From: Antitrichia curtipendula
Lineage: Eukaryota > Streptophyta > Bryopsida > Hypnales > Leucodontaceae
Reading direction: 5' to 3'
DNA: 64,000 bases
Assembly (NCBI GenBank): GCA_951230915.1
Contig: OX579642.1
Coordinates: 13,764,001-13,828,000 of the forward strand
Every line of letters begins with the position of its first letter. Positions within the stretch are counted from its first letter, which is position 1. Positions 24,970 to 36,255 of the stretch are shown here, one piece after another. The notes below the pieces were generated by a model. That model made no database searches. It was given only the letters and a program-made list of their open reading frames with translations, and had not been told where the DNA came from. The translations under genes were made by a program, and so were the position numbers.

Positions 24970-26190
24970 ACTTGCCCTGCATTGCAATGAATTGAATGGT
25001 GTAGCCCCAGCTGGGCAGACCCAGACATTAGAATCCAGTATCTGAGGTTCAATCTTGGACACACGTGTTCGCGCAACATACTTTGACCTGCTTGCTGTGT
25101 ACCAAACTTGCAATTCTATATGGAAATAGGAATTCATGCGTGACGGCCAGTTTTACAAGTTGATCCTTTAGCTTTGAATTGAATCAGTTGTAGTGACACA
25201 GATGGTCATGATGGGTATTTGTGGGTTTCAGACTTTGACGAGTACAAAGCATTCCACATTTGAGGAAATCAGCCTTCAAAATGTATGGTCCATGACATAA
25301 AAAGGCACGAGAGATTCCAAATCCATAGTGAAAATTTTGTCAACACCTTCACAACAACATCATACACTCTTCTCCCTTGAAAGTCAACATTGCATTGTTA
25401 TCATAGATAATTTACTTCTTGTTTATACACATGTGGACATGTATGAATTTTTTACAAAGATGATTTAATGGGAGATTCTATTAAGAACTCGAGGACCAAA
25501 GGTCATTAGGTGGCTTCTACAACTATAGTTGCATAAAGTTTCAAAATGTGAACAATTCAGTAACAACAAAGAGACCCTAGATGAATTTTTTTTGTGGAAT
25601 TCAACAATGCAATCCAATCAAGAAATGATTGGTTGTGCGATTTTTGGTAATTTCCACAAAAATGGAGAAGGCTTTAGGAATTGTCAAGGTCTGGTTGTGT
25701 ATTAGTATAAGCAAGGCTCAATGTAACCACACTTAGACTACATAATTCTATGCAATTGCTTGCAAGAGTTTTGAGCATTTTGGACAATTTAATTTTGAGT
25801 TGGATCAATTCAATTTTTTTTTCAATATTTTGGCCCAATCTCTTAAATAAGTTGCTCAAGATCCTCATATCTTTTTTTCCACACCTCAAATTGATTTGAA
25901 AAAAAATCATCAAAACCATAATGATACATACATGTGGAAACAAATCAAAGTTTGGGAAGCACTTTTGAGCAATCTAATTTCAGCATATGTACAAAGTACC
26001 GCCTATCCAAACACCTTTCATCAATGTTGTTATTGGTGGCATTTTCTCAAAACTTGTGTAATAAAAAAAAATACATAAGAAAAACAAAGGCTATACTCAC
26101 CCACCCACCCCTAGTCCTTTAGGGATTAAGAACTCAAGGTTTATGACTTCTTCAAATGCAGAGAAAATTTCCATCAATAGAAGTATATGC
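24970..26190. other. AT-rich stretch, no recognised gene
   Basis: The first 60 bp belong to the host repeat also seen at about 10985. Beyond that I see no conserved ORF, no long repeat and no structured element. At 26113-26125 a CCTTTAGGGATTAA word looks like an isolated right end of a TTAA element with no partner. Confidence 0.25.
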
Positions 26191-26197
26191 AAAACTA

Positions 26198-26646
26198 CAC
26201 TAAAGATGATATTTAGTGTCTTGTACACTAAATACGAAGGCATACACTAAAAGCCAATTACCCTATGAAAGTAAGTAACATTAAATGTCAATTCAAACAC
26301 TAAATGTGAACCAGAGTTGTCATATCAGACGGAATATCACTGTTCACGGACAGAATCGGACCGATTAGGGCTAGGCGGCTGCAAACTTCAGAGCCTTGTA
26401 ACTTTTGCAAAAATTCTTCAAATCAGGAAAATGAGATGTTTTTCGGCATCTAAAGTTTTTGTAGATGCCGAAAAACATCTCATTTTCCTTATTTGAAGAA
26501 TTTTTGCAAAAGTTACAAGGCTCTGAAGTTTGCAGCCGGCACATTCAAGTCTAACACTAATTGTGGACAAGTTCAGATTTAGTGTTGTAGTTAGTAGGGG
26601 GGTAAAAACACTAAATGTCACTCAACACTAAATATCATCTTTAGTG
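26198..26646. mobile_element. Foldback MITE with CACTAAAG ends (449 bp)
   Basis: The left end CACTAAAGATGATATTTAGT (from 26198) is perfectly inverted at the right end (to 26646). The perfect match continues outward for three or four more bases. TA stands at both edges (26196-26197 and 26647-26648) and may be the target duplication. The terminal word TTTAGTGT recurs inside both arms. At the centre lies a much stronger hairpin (26377-26537). It is non-coding. Confidence 0.6.
26377..26537. repeat. Near-perfect hairpin, 75-bp arms, 11-bp loop
   Basis: Arm 26377-26451 (starts GGCTGCAAACTTCAGAG, ends GGCATCT) pairs with 26463-26537 (starts AGATGCC, ends GTTTGCAGCC). I find a single mismatch in 75 pairs. 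A transcript from either strand would fold into a long perfect stem of the kind cut by Dicer-like enzymes, so a MITE-derived small-RNA precursor is possible. Equally, it may be the compact inverted-repeat core of a recent foldback element. No promoter is evident. Confidence 0.8.
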
Positions 26647-27242
26647 TAGTAATTTGGAAGTGCTTACTGATTTTTATGTTAAACTTGTTTTTCATTTCTC
26701 TCACTTTAATAATGACAAGTTTTTTATTTCAATATCAAGTTGTATATTATTTATGCCTTATATGGTGCATCAAGATGAGCTTTTAATCACCGGTGTTAAC
26801 AAAAACAAATCTAGTTCAAATATGTAAGTTGGGGTGTCTTAAAACGTCCTTCAAAGCATTCATTGGATTTTCAAAGGTTTCATATTTCCTGCATTTTCCA
26901 AGTTAATTTTCGTCTGAATTAACATAGAAGTTGCACTTAATTCATTTTCATTCATATGTTTCAAACCCTTCTTGAATTAGTTAGAAATTGGAGGGTTTTC
27001 TAAAAGGTCGTTGTCAATACATTGAAAACTCTAGTATGAACTCTAATGTTAATGGACACTTCAAATGTTGGAGAAATTAAGCACATCCCACCTAGTTTCT
27101 ATGTTCATTGCTAATTTTATTGGCATTATTCTTGACACTTCATGAGAGCATACATCGTTCATCTAATTTTCAATAAAATAAGTACCATTAGCAAGGTCTC
27201 TATACTATTGTCAATAGTAAGTACAACTACATTCCCTCTTAA

Positions 27243-28183
27243 TTCCTACAATCCCAAGGTCTCTTTTCCATCAAAAAAACAGTCAAAACAGTCATTTTTT
27301 TAGCAAAGAGCAAAAAAAATTAAAATATTTTTTTTTCATATCTAACCAGAGGATCTTGTACTATACTAGTTTTAATAATGTGTGGAACTTTCACAAACCT
27401 TGACCATGTAGATTGCAAAATATTGGTGTTTAAAGTGGAGGAATCAAGTTTTTTGGCACTTTGCTCAACTACATTTTATGGCTTTGAACCTTCATAACTT
27501 ATAATTTTTGCTCTAATGATTTTAAATTTCTAAATTTATATGATAAAGAATTGAATTGAGAATCTAGGAATTATATTTTTTTTAAAAACACTTAATTTTT
27601 AATCCTTAAAAAATTGTTAAGTAGAAGTAGGCTCAAGATTGATGGAAAATATAAATTGCTCTAAGATGGAATTGAAATACACTAATCTCAATGGTGAGAT
27701 TGTTCTAGTAAGAGACCTTAACCTTATGAAACTTTTTTTTTTTAAATTCTGAAAATAGAAGTAAAAAATGAATCCTACAAGTTATTTTTCAAGAAGATGC
27801 TCTAATTATTGCCCAAAAAACAAGATTGTCCATAACTTTCACATAATAGATCCAAATGGCATAAATAAAATCTTTCCATGTCAATAAAAATATAATCTAT
27901 ACAAAATAAATAAATAAATTTAAGAAAAATAATAAATTTTAATTTAATTTTTTTACATTAATTTTTTTTGAAGTTTTTTTTCTGCCTGCTGAACTAAAAA
28001 AAAGGCTTTTGTGCTATATCTTTTGCCCATAGGCTCTGATTGAAATAAAAATTATTTTTTTGGAAAGATAATGTGTTTTTCTATCTTCACTAAAAATTTC
28101 AGAAAATCATGACAAATATTGAGACCGTAAGAGCTTGCTAAAAATCCGTTTTGTCCCCCAAGGGGACAATGGGACTTTAGGGG
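27243..28183. mobile_element. TTAA-flanked non-autonomous transposon, family A (941 bp)
   Basis: TTAA stands at 27239-27242 and 28184-28187. The left end has drifted (TTCCTACAATCCCAAGGTC). The right end is intact, GACTTTAGGGG preceded by GTCCCCCAAGGGGACAATG. The interior GGATCTTGTACT, TTAAGTAGAAGTAGG and GATTGTCCATAACTTTC words match the copies at 3518 and 39884. It is non-coding. Confidence 0.65.
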
Positions 28184-28189
28184 TTAACA

Positions 28190-30035
28190 CCTAATTTGGA
28201 ACATAAAGCTTTGATATAGGCTATATAATTAGAGTGGTCAATTTTTAAAATTAATTTCAAAAATTACAAAGAGATTTTAATGCAACTAAATATTCCTTAT
28301 TTAAATACTAAAGGCAATTTTAAATCTTGAAAGGTTCATTTTTGCATAAATGACATAAAACACACACAAATTGTGATGATAATGTTGTGTGCATTCCCAT
28401 ATTCAATTTGTGCTAATCCTTGAAGAATGTCATGATGTCCATTTAGGGTGTTTGTTTAAATAAGGTGAAATTACCTTCTTCAAGGATTAGTTAAATGAAT
28501 TTGCTTGTATGAATTGCTTGCCATGACGATGAAATCATACACATTCTGAGTAACTTCCAATGAGCTTTGAAGAGAGAAATATAAATCACTCAAACTCAAA
28601 AATCCATATCCTACAATAACTATTTAATCATGAAGTCAAAAGTTATAAAAAATTGTTGGGCCTTAAAGCTACACCTCAAGCACATGTCATGTGACAATTT
28701 CAAAGAAATAAAATAAAAATTCCATTTGGAGTGAACTGCCAAAAATTGTTATGTTTTCAAAAAATGCAGTTTGGTGCTTTAAGTGTTATTGAGAATACAC
28801 ATTGTTGGTCTATTGTTTAATTAGCACGGTCTACAAGGATTTTTTCTTAATTATTCTCAATAGCAAGTTGATCTACATCCTTCCTTAAGACCCATTAAAT
28901 TGACAACACCTAATTTGGACATGTAAAACATTGGGTTTAGGTCCTATAATTAGAGTGGTTTGAAATTTTTTTAACTTAATTTCAATAGTTAGAATAATAC
29001 TTTAATCCAACTAAATATTCCTTATTTAGATATACTAAACGCAATGTTAAACCTATGAAGATTTATTATTTTTTTGTATAAATAACGTAGAGCACACATA
29101 AATTGTGATGATAATGTTGTGCACATTCCCAAATTCTATATGTGCTAATCATTGAAGAATGCCATGATGTCCATATACGGTGCTTTTTTTTTGGGTGTGG
29201 GGGGAAGGACGGTGGAAATTAAAAGGGAAAAGAAGAGAAACAATCGGTCCAGCTCACACGGACTCCTCAGCCTGTGCAGCAGGTTGAGGGACAAGTGCCA
29301 CTCAGGCTTGTGGAGAGTTAAGGTAAACCAGCCTATGACAGGCAGATTGCCTGGTTTGCCTTGTTGACATATTTGAAATTTTGAAATTTTTTTTCCATAT
29401 AAAGGCAAACATGAAAAATTGGTAGAACAATTGAAATTTTATTTTTTTGACAAAGTATGAATTTGTTACAGATTTTTGAAGTGAATTGGCCAGATGGCTC
29501 AAAACAGTCTGTAGACTATCCCACAACCATCAAAAACTATACCCATGGTGGTCATCAAACCACCCAATGCAGTTACAATATTTCCTAACATGGTTGAAAT
29601 ATTTTCTAACATGGACATGACATAAAGGAATAAAAAAAGTTAGTTCATGTAATGAATTACACTAGAAAGGGACGAGTTCCTAAAACAGTCTCTAACATCT
29701 CCATCACTATCATACAAAACATTGATTTCAGCCATCCACCTACCTAATAAAGTTTTGCTTACATTAATTGGAAAAAACCTGGCACAGATTGATGGAAAAC
29801 TGTAATGGGTCATCTTATAGATGTCTGTATTAGGCACTTGACCTGTCATAGGCTGGTTTACCTTACAATAGGATGCTTGTTTGAATAAGGTGAAGTTACC
29901 TTCTTCAAGTTTTAGTTGAGTTAGTTTGCTTGTATGAATTGCTTGCCATGACAATGATGAAATTATACACGTTCTGACTAACCTCCAGCAAGCTTTGAAG
30001 AGAGCAATTTGGATCATGCAAACTGAAGGTATCAC
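28190..30035. repeat. Direct duplication of a ~410-bp unit; second copy carries a ~690-bp insertion
   Basis: Unit 1 runs from about 28190 to 28600. Unit 2 starts at about 28908 with the same order of words: CACCTAATTTGGA, TAATTAGAGTGGT, ATTGTGATGATAATGTTGTG and CATGATGTCCAT. After about 29182 it is interrupted, resuming at about 29873 with TTGTTTGAATAAGGTGAA and GAATTGCTTGCCATGAC. The interruption includes the TA element at 29321-29863 and a dispersed repeat. 28640-28792 between the units is a fragment of a TTAA element. There is no gene. Confidence 0.6.
29321..29863. mobile_element. TA-target transposon, AGGTAAACC family (543 bp)
   Basis: TA stands at 29319-29320 and 29864-29865. The inverted ends AGGTAAACCAGCCTATGACA are perfect at both sides. 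The first nine bases match the element at 12721-13168, although the rest of the ends differ, so they are subfamilies. The interior includes CATGGTTGAAATATTTTCTAACATGG-like repeats and is non-coding. The minus-strand ORF at 29640-30035 crosses the right edge and is incidental. Confidence 0.6.
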
Positions 30036-30136
30036 ACAAAATTTGGAGGCATGGATATGGATATGAACGACGTGTAAAATGAAATCACAATGGAGTCTAC
30101 CGTATTCATGAGATTACCTTAAGTTCATGTTCAGAG

Positions 30137-30268
30137 CAGGGTTTTTTTTTTTGGCGACAGGCCACCTTGCGTGCCCTCCCAGCAGAGGTCGATATCGGGA
30201 GGGAGCCGGGCCCAATGGCCAAATGCTCTGACGGATTTGGCGAATATCGCCAGAAAAAAAAACACTGG
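30137..30268. mobile_element. hAT-type MITE (132 bp) with 8-bp target duplication
   Basis: GTTCAGAG is duplicated exactly at 30129-30136 and 30269-30276. The ends are CAGGG followed by a T run and GGCGA, and inverted CAGTG followed by a T run and CTGGCGA. An 8-bp duplication with CAG-starting ends is diagnostic of hAT. The interior is GC-rich relative to its surroundings. Confidence 0.8.
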
Positions 30269-30276
30269 TTCAGAGA

Positions 30277-31630
30277 AGACTCACTAGCTCTTATCACCAA
30301 AATTGTGACACAAATCTGTACCTCTCAAAACTAGGACAGGTATAGATGTAGCTTCAGTGTACGTCCTCAACATGGCAAAGTCGAGGAATAATGTCAATTG
30401 AATGAAATTGACCTTTAGTCCTTAACATTTGAGAAGGAAGCATCATTTTGCTGTGCCCTCTGCTAGTGAATTAATTTCAAAGGTACCCAGATGTTTTGAA
30501 ATAAAACTAGTGTCAGACTCTATCCAGAGTGTGAGCCCATATCCTGGGCCAGGTTCAGGGTCCCCAACTGCTGAGAAAACACAGGAAGCAAGAGACTGAA
30601 GAGAGCCAGGGGAGCAGGAGGGGTTTGATGGGAGACCTTGTCTAAGGTAGCCGACCTCTTTCCTACCGCCACCTATTTTTGCTAGTTGTGGTTCAGGGTG
30701 ACAGCTCACATGGTTAGGTGACAGCTCATGCAGTACAAATATCCAGGAGGTGTACATTGAAAGCATACAATGATCACAAGATGTACATTGGAAGCCATAA
30801 TTATCACCCACATTGAAACATGGTTGATTTTGTAATTAGCCTATGGTTGGAAATGTAGTGACCTATATAACAATATAACAAAAGTTGGTTGAATGAAATC
30901 TTTATGAAAAAAATTCGTAACCATCTCTAATTGTATGCATCTGCGTGCTTGAACATGTTTCATCCATGAGCATGATAGTTTGTTCGTAACCACACTATAC
31001 TCATCCACAAAGTTATTGATGAGAACAATGGTATTGAGTGGGTTTCAAAGTAAGGCATTCCGTTATGTTGCTGCAAGGTTGGTCATTGGATAACTTAAGG
31101 TAGGAGGCTCTGAAAGCGAGCATCTAAGGGCTGGTCTGCTTTTTTCATGTGGTTTCTTGGATGGGATTAGTTTTAGCTCATTTTTTAGACAAAGAAAAAT
31201 AGATTTTGATTGTAACAAAAGTTGTTTCCTTTTTTTTGAAGCATTTTGAATTACTTATGAATTTTTAAACGTGATGAGTCATAGGTCCCTATTTATGACC
31301 CTAGGTCTTCCATAAACCGTTCACATGCAATTTCTAGAGAGAAATGGGAAAAACAAAAAGAATGATTGGCTCTTGCAATAAATAACATTTTTTATACCGA
31401 CCCATTCAATGACTACAGAAGGTCCATTTAAAGACCACCTTACGTCCATTTCAGGCGAGTCTATATGGGCAGTTCTAAATGCCCGCATGCTTTCAGAGTT
31501 TTTTACCTTAGATGAACTTGCTATGTGCTGCACTCACATTGATTTCTTCAACAACTCTATCATTGCTTGTCCCTCTTCAAGGAGGTGAATGATAAATAAC
31601 TTATATAATTTTCAATATGGAAAACCAATT
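30277..31630. other. No recognised gene
   Basis: The longest minus-strand ORF (30443-30811, 122 codons) includes a Pro/Ser-rich stretch and matches no family I know. It has no supporting promoter or conserved motif. I see no repeat ends here. Confidence 0.2.
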
Positions 31631-31636
31631 AATTGA

Positions 31637-32207
31637 ACCCCTAAAGGACCAAACATCGTTTTTTGACAACATAGCGAGTTTGGGCAGCTCACTACGACCG
31701 GAATTTTTGTATTTTTTTCTTTGAAATTTTTGCACGAGATGTACATGAGGAGTAGCTTTAAGGTCCAACAATTTTCTAACTTTTTACTACGTGGTTAAAA
31801 ATTTATTGCATGATATGTCATTTTCTTTGGTCGGCGGGCAGCCCGGGCAGTTGAAAAATTCTTTTAAAAACACTTTAAAAATAAAATAAAAATGTGAAAT
31901 TGGTTCTTTAGATTTATACATACATTAATACATGGGAAGCTTTGAATCATTCCATTTTGATTAATGAGATGAAGTTATGAGGAATTTTAGTTTGAGGATA
32001 GTTGTAAAATCTCTACTCTAAGATAAACTTTGAAATCCTTTATTTAACTCAATTTTCAATATTTTTGAAAAAAAATAAAAACATTGGGTGTAGATTGTTT
32101 TTTACAACATTACAACAGTTGGGATTGGAAATTTTCAATTCCATATTTCAATTCTCAACAATTTAGTGTTTTGAACATTCTCTACCTCTTTTTACTTACT
32201 ATTTTTT
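31637..32207. mobile_element. TTAA-type transposon fragment, inverted copy of the 11156-12100 family
   Basis: It starts CCCCTAAAGGACCAAACATC after TGAA (drifted TTAA). It then reads in reverse order relative to 11156-12100: GCAGCTCACTACGA, GGCGGGCAGCCCGGGCAG, TTACAACATTACAACA and CTTACTATTTTTTCC. Homology stops at about 32207, so roughly the last 350 bp are missing. An apparent small inverted-repeat insert with CATATTCAT and ATGAATATG ends (32214-32331) abuts the break. Confidence 0.6.
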
Positions 32208-32449
32208 CCTAAAGGCCATATTCATTAAAACGAGACGATTTGGAATCTCATTTTGTTCATGATCCTAAATTTAGTATGCAAAAGAGTCCATTAAATTGAG
32301 ACAATTCAATAAAGTGAGACATGAATATGCCAATAGACTTATTAATTTAAGCATGTACATGAAATTGCTTACCAATTTTGGAGTAAAGACAATTCAAAGA
32401 TGATTTTAAAATTCGAAGTCTAACCACTTCAAAGTAAATATTGAAAGTT

Positions 32450-32930
32450 TTTTTTGAACAAATGGAAGACCCACTGCATTAAAAGAAAATACCACATTAC
32501 ACGACAGCCAAGCCATGAGCCTGGACAAATGAAGAGAATAAGAGCAAAAGGGAACAAAGAGAGGGAGCGGAAACGCTAGAAAAAACTACAACTAAGAGGC
32601 CCACACCCTTGCCACCTGATAATGTTACCCTCTCTTTGTACTAACAAGTTCGAGCGGAGCCAAATTTTATTAAAATTGAGCCGAATGGAAGGCGCTTTGT
32701 GAGGATTGAGCTTAGATGACCTTTGGGCTTTAAGACACGCCGCTCTGCCTGAGTCAAGGAGAGAGTCCCAGAAGCTTGTTGGAAAAGGCCACGCGGCCAA
32801 AGTCTATGCGCAAAGACCTTTTGATTCCTAGTAATCCAAATTAACCAAAGCGAGGAACCTCGCAAGAGGGACCAAATGATGGGGCAGCGAAGAGCCGAAG
32901 ATGCAAAGAGTTGGTTTGAATCTCACGTGG
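32450..32930 (-). pseudogene. LINE 3' fragment (5'-truncated)
   Basis: Read on the minus strand, the segment encodes the C-terminal tail typical of plant LINE polyproteins. It has RGSSLWLIWITRNQKVFAH (about 32860-32800) and a frame-shifted W-x-LLDSGRAACLKAQ stretch, then FNKIWLRSN and IIRWQGCGPLSC. The 3' end lies near the run of T at 32448. All catalytic domains are missing, as expected for a truncated reverse-transcribed copy. Confidence 0.55.
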
Positions 32931-33014
32931 GGGCCCATTACATGGTGGTCATCCTGCAAGTGGTGCATAATAAATATTGAACTTAAAGATAAAAACAAAC
33001 GCTTGTGGCATATG

Positions 33015-33030
33015 CTTAGGGTTTAGGGTT
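33015..33030 (+). repeat. Short interstitial TTTAGGG repeat
   Basis: CTTAGGGTTTAGGGTT is two units of the plant telomere repeat. It lies about 380 bp past the stop of the DUF7869-like gene. A longer run in the same orientation lies at 38179-38222 on the gene's other side. Confidence 0.7.
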
Positions 33031-33411
33031 ATAGAAGAATTCATCATACAATGTGGTAATGCATGTAGTCTTACAAATCCATGGTGATGGACCAAAAAAA
33101 TACAATTTACAACAGAAAAATACACAATGCAACACATAAAACAAATTAAAAAATGTATTATATTGCACACCGCCTACAACATTAAATTCTAAAATACCAA
33201 GAAAAATAAATGAACATAATGGACTAAAATAATTTGCGGACTAAATCTATTTCTTCTTTCCAACCTCTTTCTTTATCTTTTTTTCTGTAAATATTTTTAA
33301 GAAAAGCACCTCCACTACTACAAGTACTTCAGTTACATTTTTTCTCTTAAAATATAAGAAAATACACTACAAACTTCTAATCACTTCCCTAAGCCTACAA
33401 TCTATCCACCT

Positions 33412-36255
33412 TCACTCAAAAGATGCATTGTTGTCTTCTCCACACACATAAGCATCCACAGATGCCTTGATTATAGTAATTTGATTTTTGGGAATTTTGA
33501 TTCTTGGATTAGAAGTCCCTACTTTCACACGTGGCTTCCAAGCAGTCATGATACAGTCCGTGTGCGTCCAGCTTGGAGAAATCGCCTTATCCTCGCACCA
33601 AGAATTCCCTTGTTTTGTGTCCCAACCTCCGTATGTATCCTCCATAACGTGTTGAAAAGATGTAGGCGTCCAATATTGCAACTCAATTGAATTAACATGC
33701 CCTGGATCTGGATTAGGATTTGTAAGTGCACGAGCAAGCCAAAATGGGCGGAGGTCATCATCAGCAGGTCGCACTGCAACAAAATAACCTGCGTACACAT
33801 CACGGCCAACACGGAATGAAGGTGCTGGACGGTCACACCTACGACCAACAAATGGTGCATCTTCTGCAAATTCCTCACGCATTTGACCATCGTCAAGGTA
33901 TTGGTCTTCCACTTTCTCAGTGATTTGAGAATTTGGCCAAAAGCCATCCCGCAATTTCTGACGCATCACAAGAGGTGCGTTCAGAGCGCTTCTGACACCT
34001 TCCCAGTATTTCCGCACTGGCTCATTCTTCCTTCGGAATTCTCCAGACAAGTCTTGATTAGCCATTGCACCCCACAATGCAATATATCCTTCTAAACCCT
34101 TGCAAACCTCATCAAAACAATGCATATTTTGTGGAGCCAAAGGTGGAGGTGTACCCCTTGGCACTTTAGGACCTCCATCTGTTGTCTCCTTCCACAAGCG
34201 AATGCCTCCACCGTCCTTTGGAAGCCAATCCACATCAATACACAAGATCTTGTACTGCATCAAGGGCCATCCATTAGAATCCTTGTAAAATTTGAATTGC
34301 TGCGCTTGAGAATGGCCCAAGAGAGAATCATCACCTGTATGTAAATATCCCTCTACAAAACACTTGAAATCAGGAACCTCTTCAATGAGATGAGGAATCA
34401 CAGGCTGTGTTTCACAATCCATGAAAGACTTCATTAACCTTGGAAGTGTAGGGTAATCGTTTGTCTTCAATTTGCTACTCCATCGACCAAAGAGAGCATC
34501 AATGTCCTCATGAGTGTGTCCAACAATGAGGAAATTGATGTAAATCTCTCGAAAAATAGCTCTATAGACTAGGAGAGAGCAAAATGCAAAAACCCAGCGG
34601 TTCTTGTTGTCACCAGAAGCATTGTCAAGTTGAAGAGTCAATGTTGGAGGAAGGGGTTTAGCTTCCACCAACTCATCTGGAGGTGACCCAAGAGAATCCG
34701 TACAAGTTTGTGAGCCTAATAACAAAGCCTTTGTCAATTCAGAACGATCACCTCCTGCAAAAAGTTCACGAGATGAATGTTTGGGTTGCACTTCCAAATC
34801 TCTTAACAATTTTGCAAGTGATCCTATGGTATGGTTGGAGTCTGTAGGGAAGATGTCTAAGCCATAGTGCGCATATCGCACATCTCCATGCCCATGAGCA
34901 ATCATGCCCGTAACTGCCACGGGCATCTTCATGAATGAATCGTTTCCTTTGCTCTTGTGAGAGAAATGGGGAGAAGCGGTTTTTGAGTGATCCATCTTAT
35001 CATGGATAATGGTCAAAACTTTGTCAGGAAACATCTCCGACATTCCACGATTTCCATAATACAAATCCCTATGCGCCTTCTGTCCACCAAGGTGCGCCTT
35101 CAATTTGCAGGCCCACACTTGTTGTGCACGTGAACCAGGAGTGCAAGCACTCTTCAACTGCTTTAACCTATCGCAATATCCACAATGTGCAAAACTATCA
35201 CCCCTAGCCTTTGGAGCAAACTCTGGAAAAGATTGACGTCGAATGTTGCTCAATCCACTAGCTGAAATATGTTGCAATTGAAATGACGAATTGACATTGT
35301 TAATCTCAGGTAACTTGTCTTTCCAGTGAAATCCAGATGGTAAAACCATAGAGGGAACTTTCTCCCCAGAGTCAAGGGTCTTCGTTTTATGCGGCATTGC
35401 GTCAGCTTTGTTGTCCACTAATAATCGAAGAGTGGCCGCAGCTTGTAAAGTATGGGTCCGAGGCTTCTTCATCCCCAAATTACCATGATGCTCTGGTTTG
35501 TCCTCCTTTTTGACTTTCCCTTTGTATCTGTAAAAAGTAGCCCTGGATACTCCATGAATATGGCACCAAGCCGTGGGACAAACTTCATGTTTTGACAAGG
35601 TGATCATATCCCTTCCATTTTGATCATGGTGGATTTGTCCGTGTACATCGAGCAAACGAGACTTCCGAGTATATACTCCTCCATCAACATACATTATGGA
35701 CCGAATGGCTTCAATCTGCCCACGTGGAAATGGTTGTACACAATTTTTGGTGCAACACTCCTTGCTAGACACCTCAGCCACTGACTGCGGGGTCAGAAGG
35801 ACATCTTTTCTCGGGAGGCTGTTTGGCTCCTTCCTCTCTCGCGAGCTTTCATAGGAACGAACTCCAATTCGTTTTCGCCGCCCGGTCCCGTTCAGAGCGG
35901 ATCTGTAGAGATGCGTTTGCTCATGATCATACAAACTAGCACCATTCAAATAGACCCTCGAAATGGGCCAGGAATGCATTGACCACATCCACTCCGAAGG
36001 AACTTCTTCTTCGCATAAAGACTCTGCAATATGAATAGCGACGCGATCGTCACCAAGGGGCTCCCCATTCATGTCAATGACAAGATCCGCATCTATGTTG
36101 TGGCAAATCCCTTTAGCCACTTCCACTGAGCTTTCATTTCTGAGGATGACACACTTCGTATACCAAGAACCACGTGGTATTCCCTCGTAAGGTGCAACAC
36201 CCTCGGGCAATACTGGAACCGGAACTGTAAACTCATTGACATCATGAGTATCCAT
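33412..36255 (-). CDS. DUF7869-like protein of a large mobile element
   Basis: A single 947-residue ORF. I place the start at 36255 because ATG follows a good splice acceptor (TTTCTTGCAG-G) in sense orientation, so upstream exons are untranslated or short. The frame itself opens 24 codons earlier. Central motifs match the DUF7869 family, which is abundant in plants, protists and metazoa and often transposon-associated: IIHDKMDHSKT (about residue 415), LQLDNASGDNKNRW (about 540) and GHTHEDIDALFGRW (about 578). The spaced Asp and Glu residues suggest an RNase H-like nuclease fold; this is inference. A Cys/His cluster, HCGYCDRLK, lies at about 355, and an RxRKR-type basic patch near the N-terminus. 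The frame is intact over 2.8 kb, which implies recent or ongoing selection. Confidence 0.7.
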   Translation of the reverse strand: MDTHDVNEFTVPVPVLPEGVAPYEGIPRGSWYTKCVILRNESSVEVAKGICHNIDADLVIDMNGEPLGDDRVAIHIAESLCEEEVPSEWMWSMHSWPISRVYLNGASLYDHEQTHLYRSALNGTGRRKRIGVRSYESSRERKEPNSLPRKDVLLTPQSVAEVSSKECCTKNCVQPFPRGQIEAIRSIMYVDGGVYTRKSRLLDVHGQIHHDQNGRDMITLSKHEVCPTAWCHIHGVSRATFYRYKGKVKKEDKPEHHGNLGMKKPRTHTLQAAATLRLLVDNKADAMPHKTKTLDSGEKVPSMVLPSGFHWKDKLPEINNVNSSFQLQHISASGLSNIRRQSFPEFAPKARGDSFAHCGYCDRLKQLKSACTPGSRAQQVWACKLKAHLGGQKAHRDLYYGNRGMSEMFPDKVLTIIHDKMDHSKTASPHFSHKSKGNDSFMKMPVAVTGMIAHGHGDVRYAHYGLDIFPTDSNHTIGSLAKLLRDLEVQPKHSSRELFAGGDRSELTKALLLGSQTCTDSLGSPPDELVEAKPLPPTLTLQLDNASGDNKNRWVFAFCSLLVYRAIFREIYINFLIVGHTHEDIDALFGRWSSKLKTNDYPTLPRLMKSFMDCETQPVIPHLIEEVPDFKCFVEGYLHTGDDSLLGHSQAQQFKFYKDSNGWPLMQYKILCIDVDWLPKDGGGIRLWKETTDGGPKVPRGTPPPLAPQNMHCFDEVCKGLEGYIALWGAMANQDLSGEFRRKNEPVRKYWEGVRSALNAPLVMRQKLRDGFWPNSQITEKVEDQYLDDGQMREEFAEDAPFVGRRCDRPAPSFRVGRDVYAGYFVAVRPADDDLRPFWLARALTNPNPDPGHVNSIELQYWTPTSFQHVMEDTYGGWDTKQGNSWCEDKAISPSWTHTDCIMTAWKPRVKVGTSNPRIKIPKNQITIIKASVDAYVCGEDNNASFE

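Noticed and set aside
30443..30811. 122-codon minus-strand ORF
   Set aside because: No recognisable domain and no supporting signals. It is mentioned only within the non-coding interval.
32214..32331. Small MITE with CATATTCAT and ATGAATATG ends
   Set aside because: The inverted ends are short and imperfect and no target duplication could be read. It is mentioned only beside the TTAA fragment.
33481..34344. Plus-strand ORFs opposite the DUF7869-like gene
   Set aside because: They are antisense shadows of the 947-residue frame and have no motif of their own.
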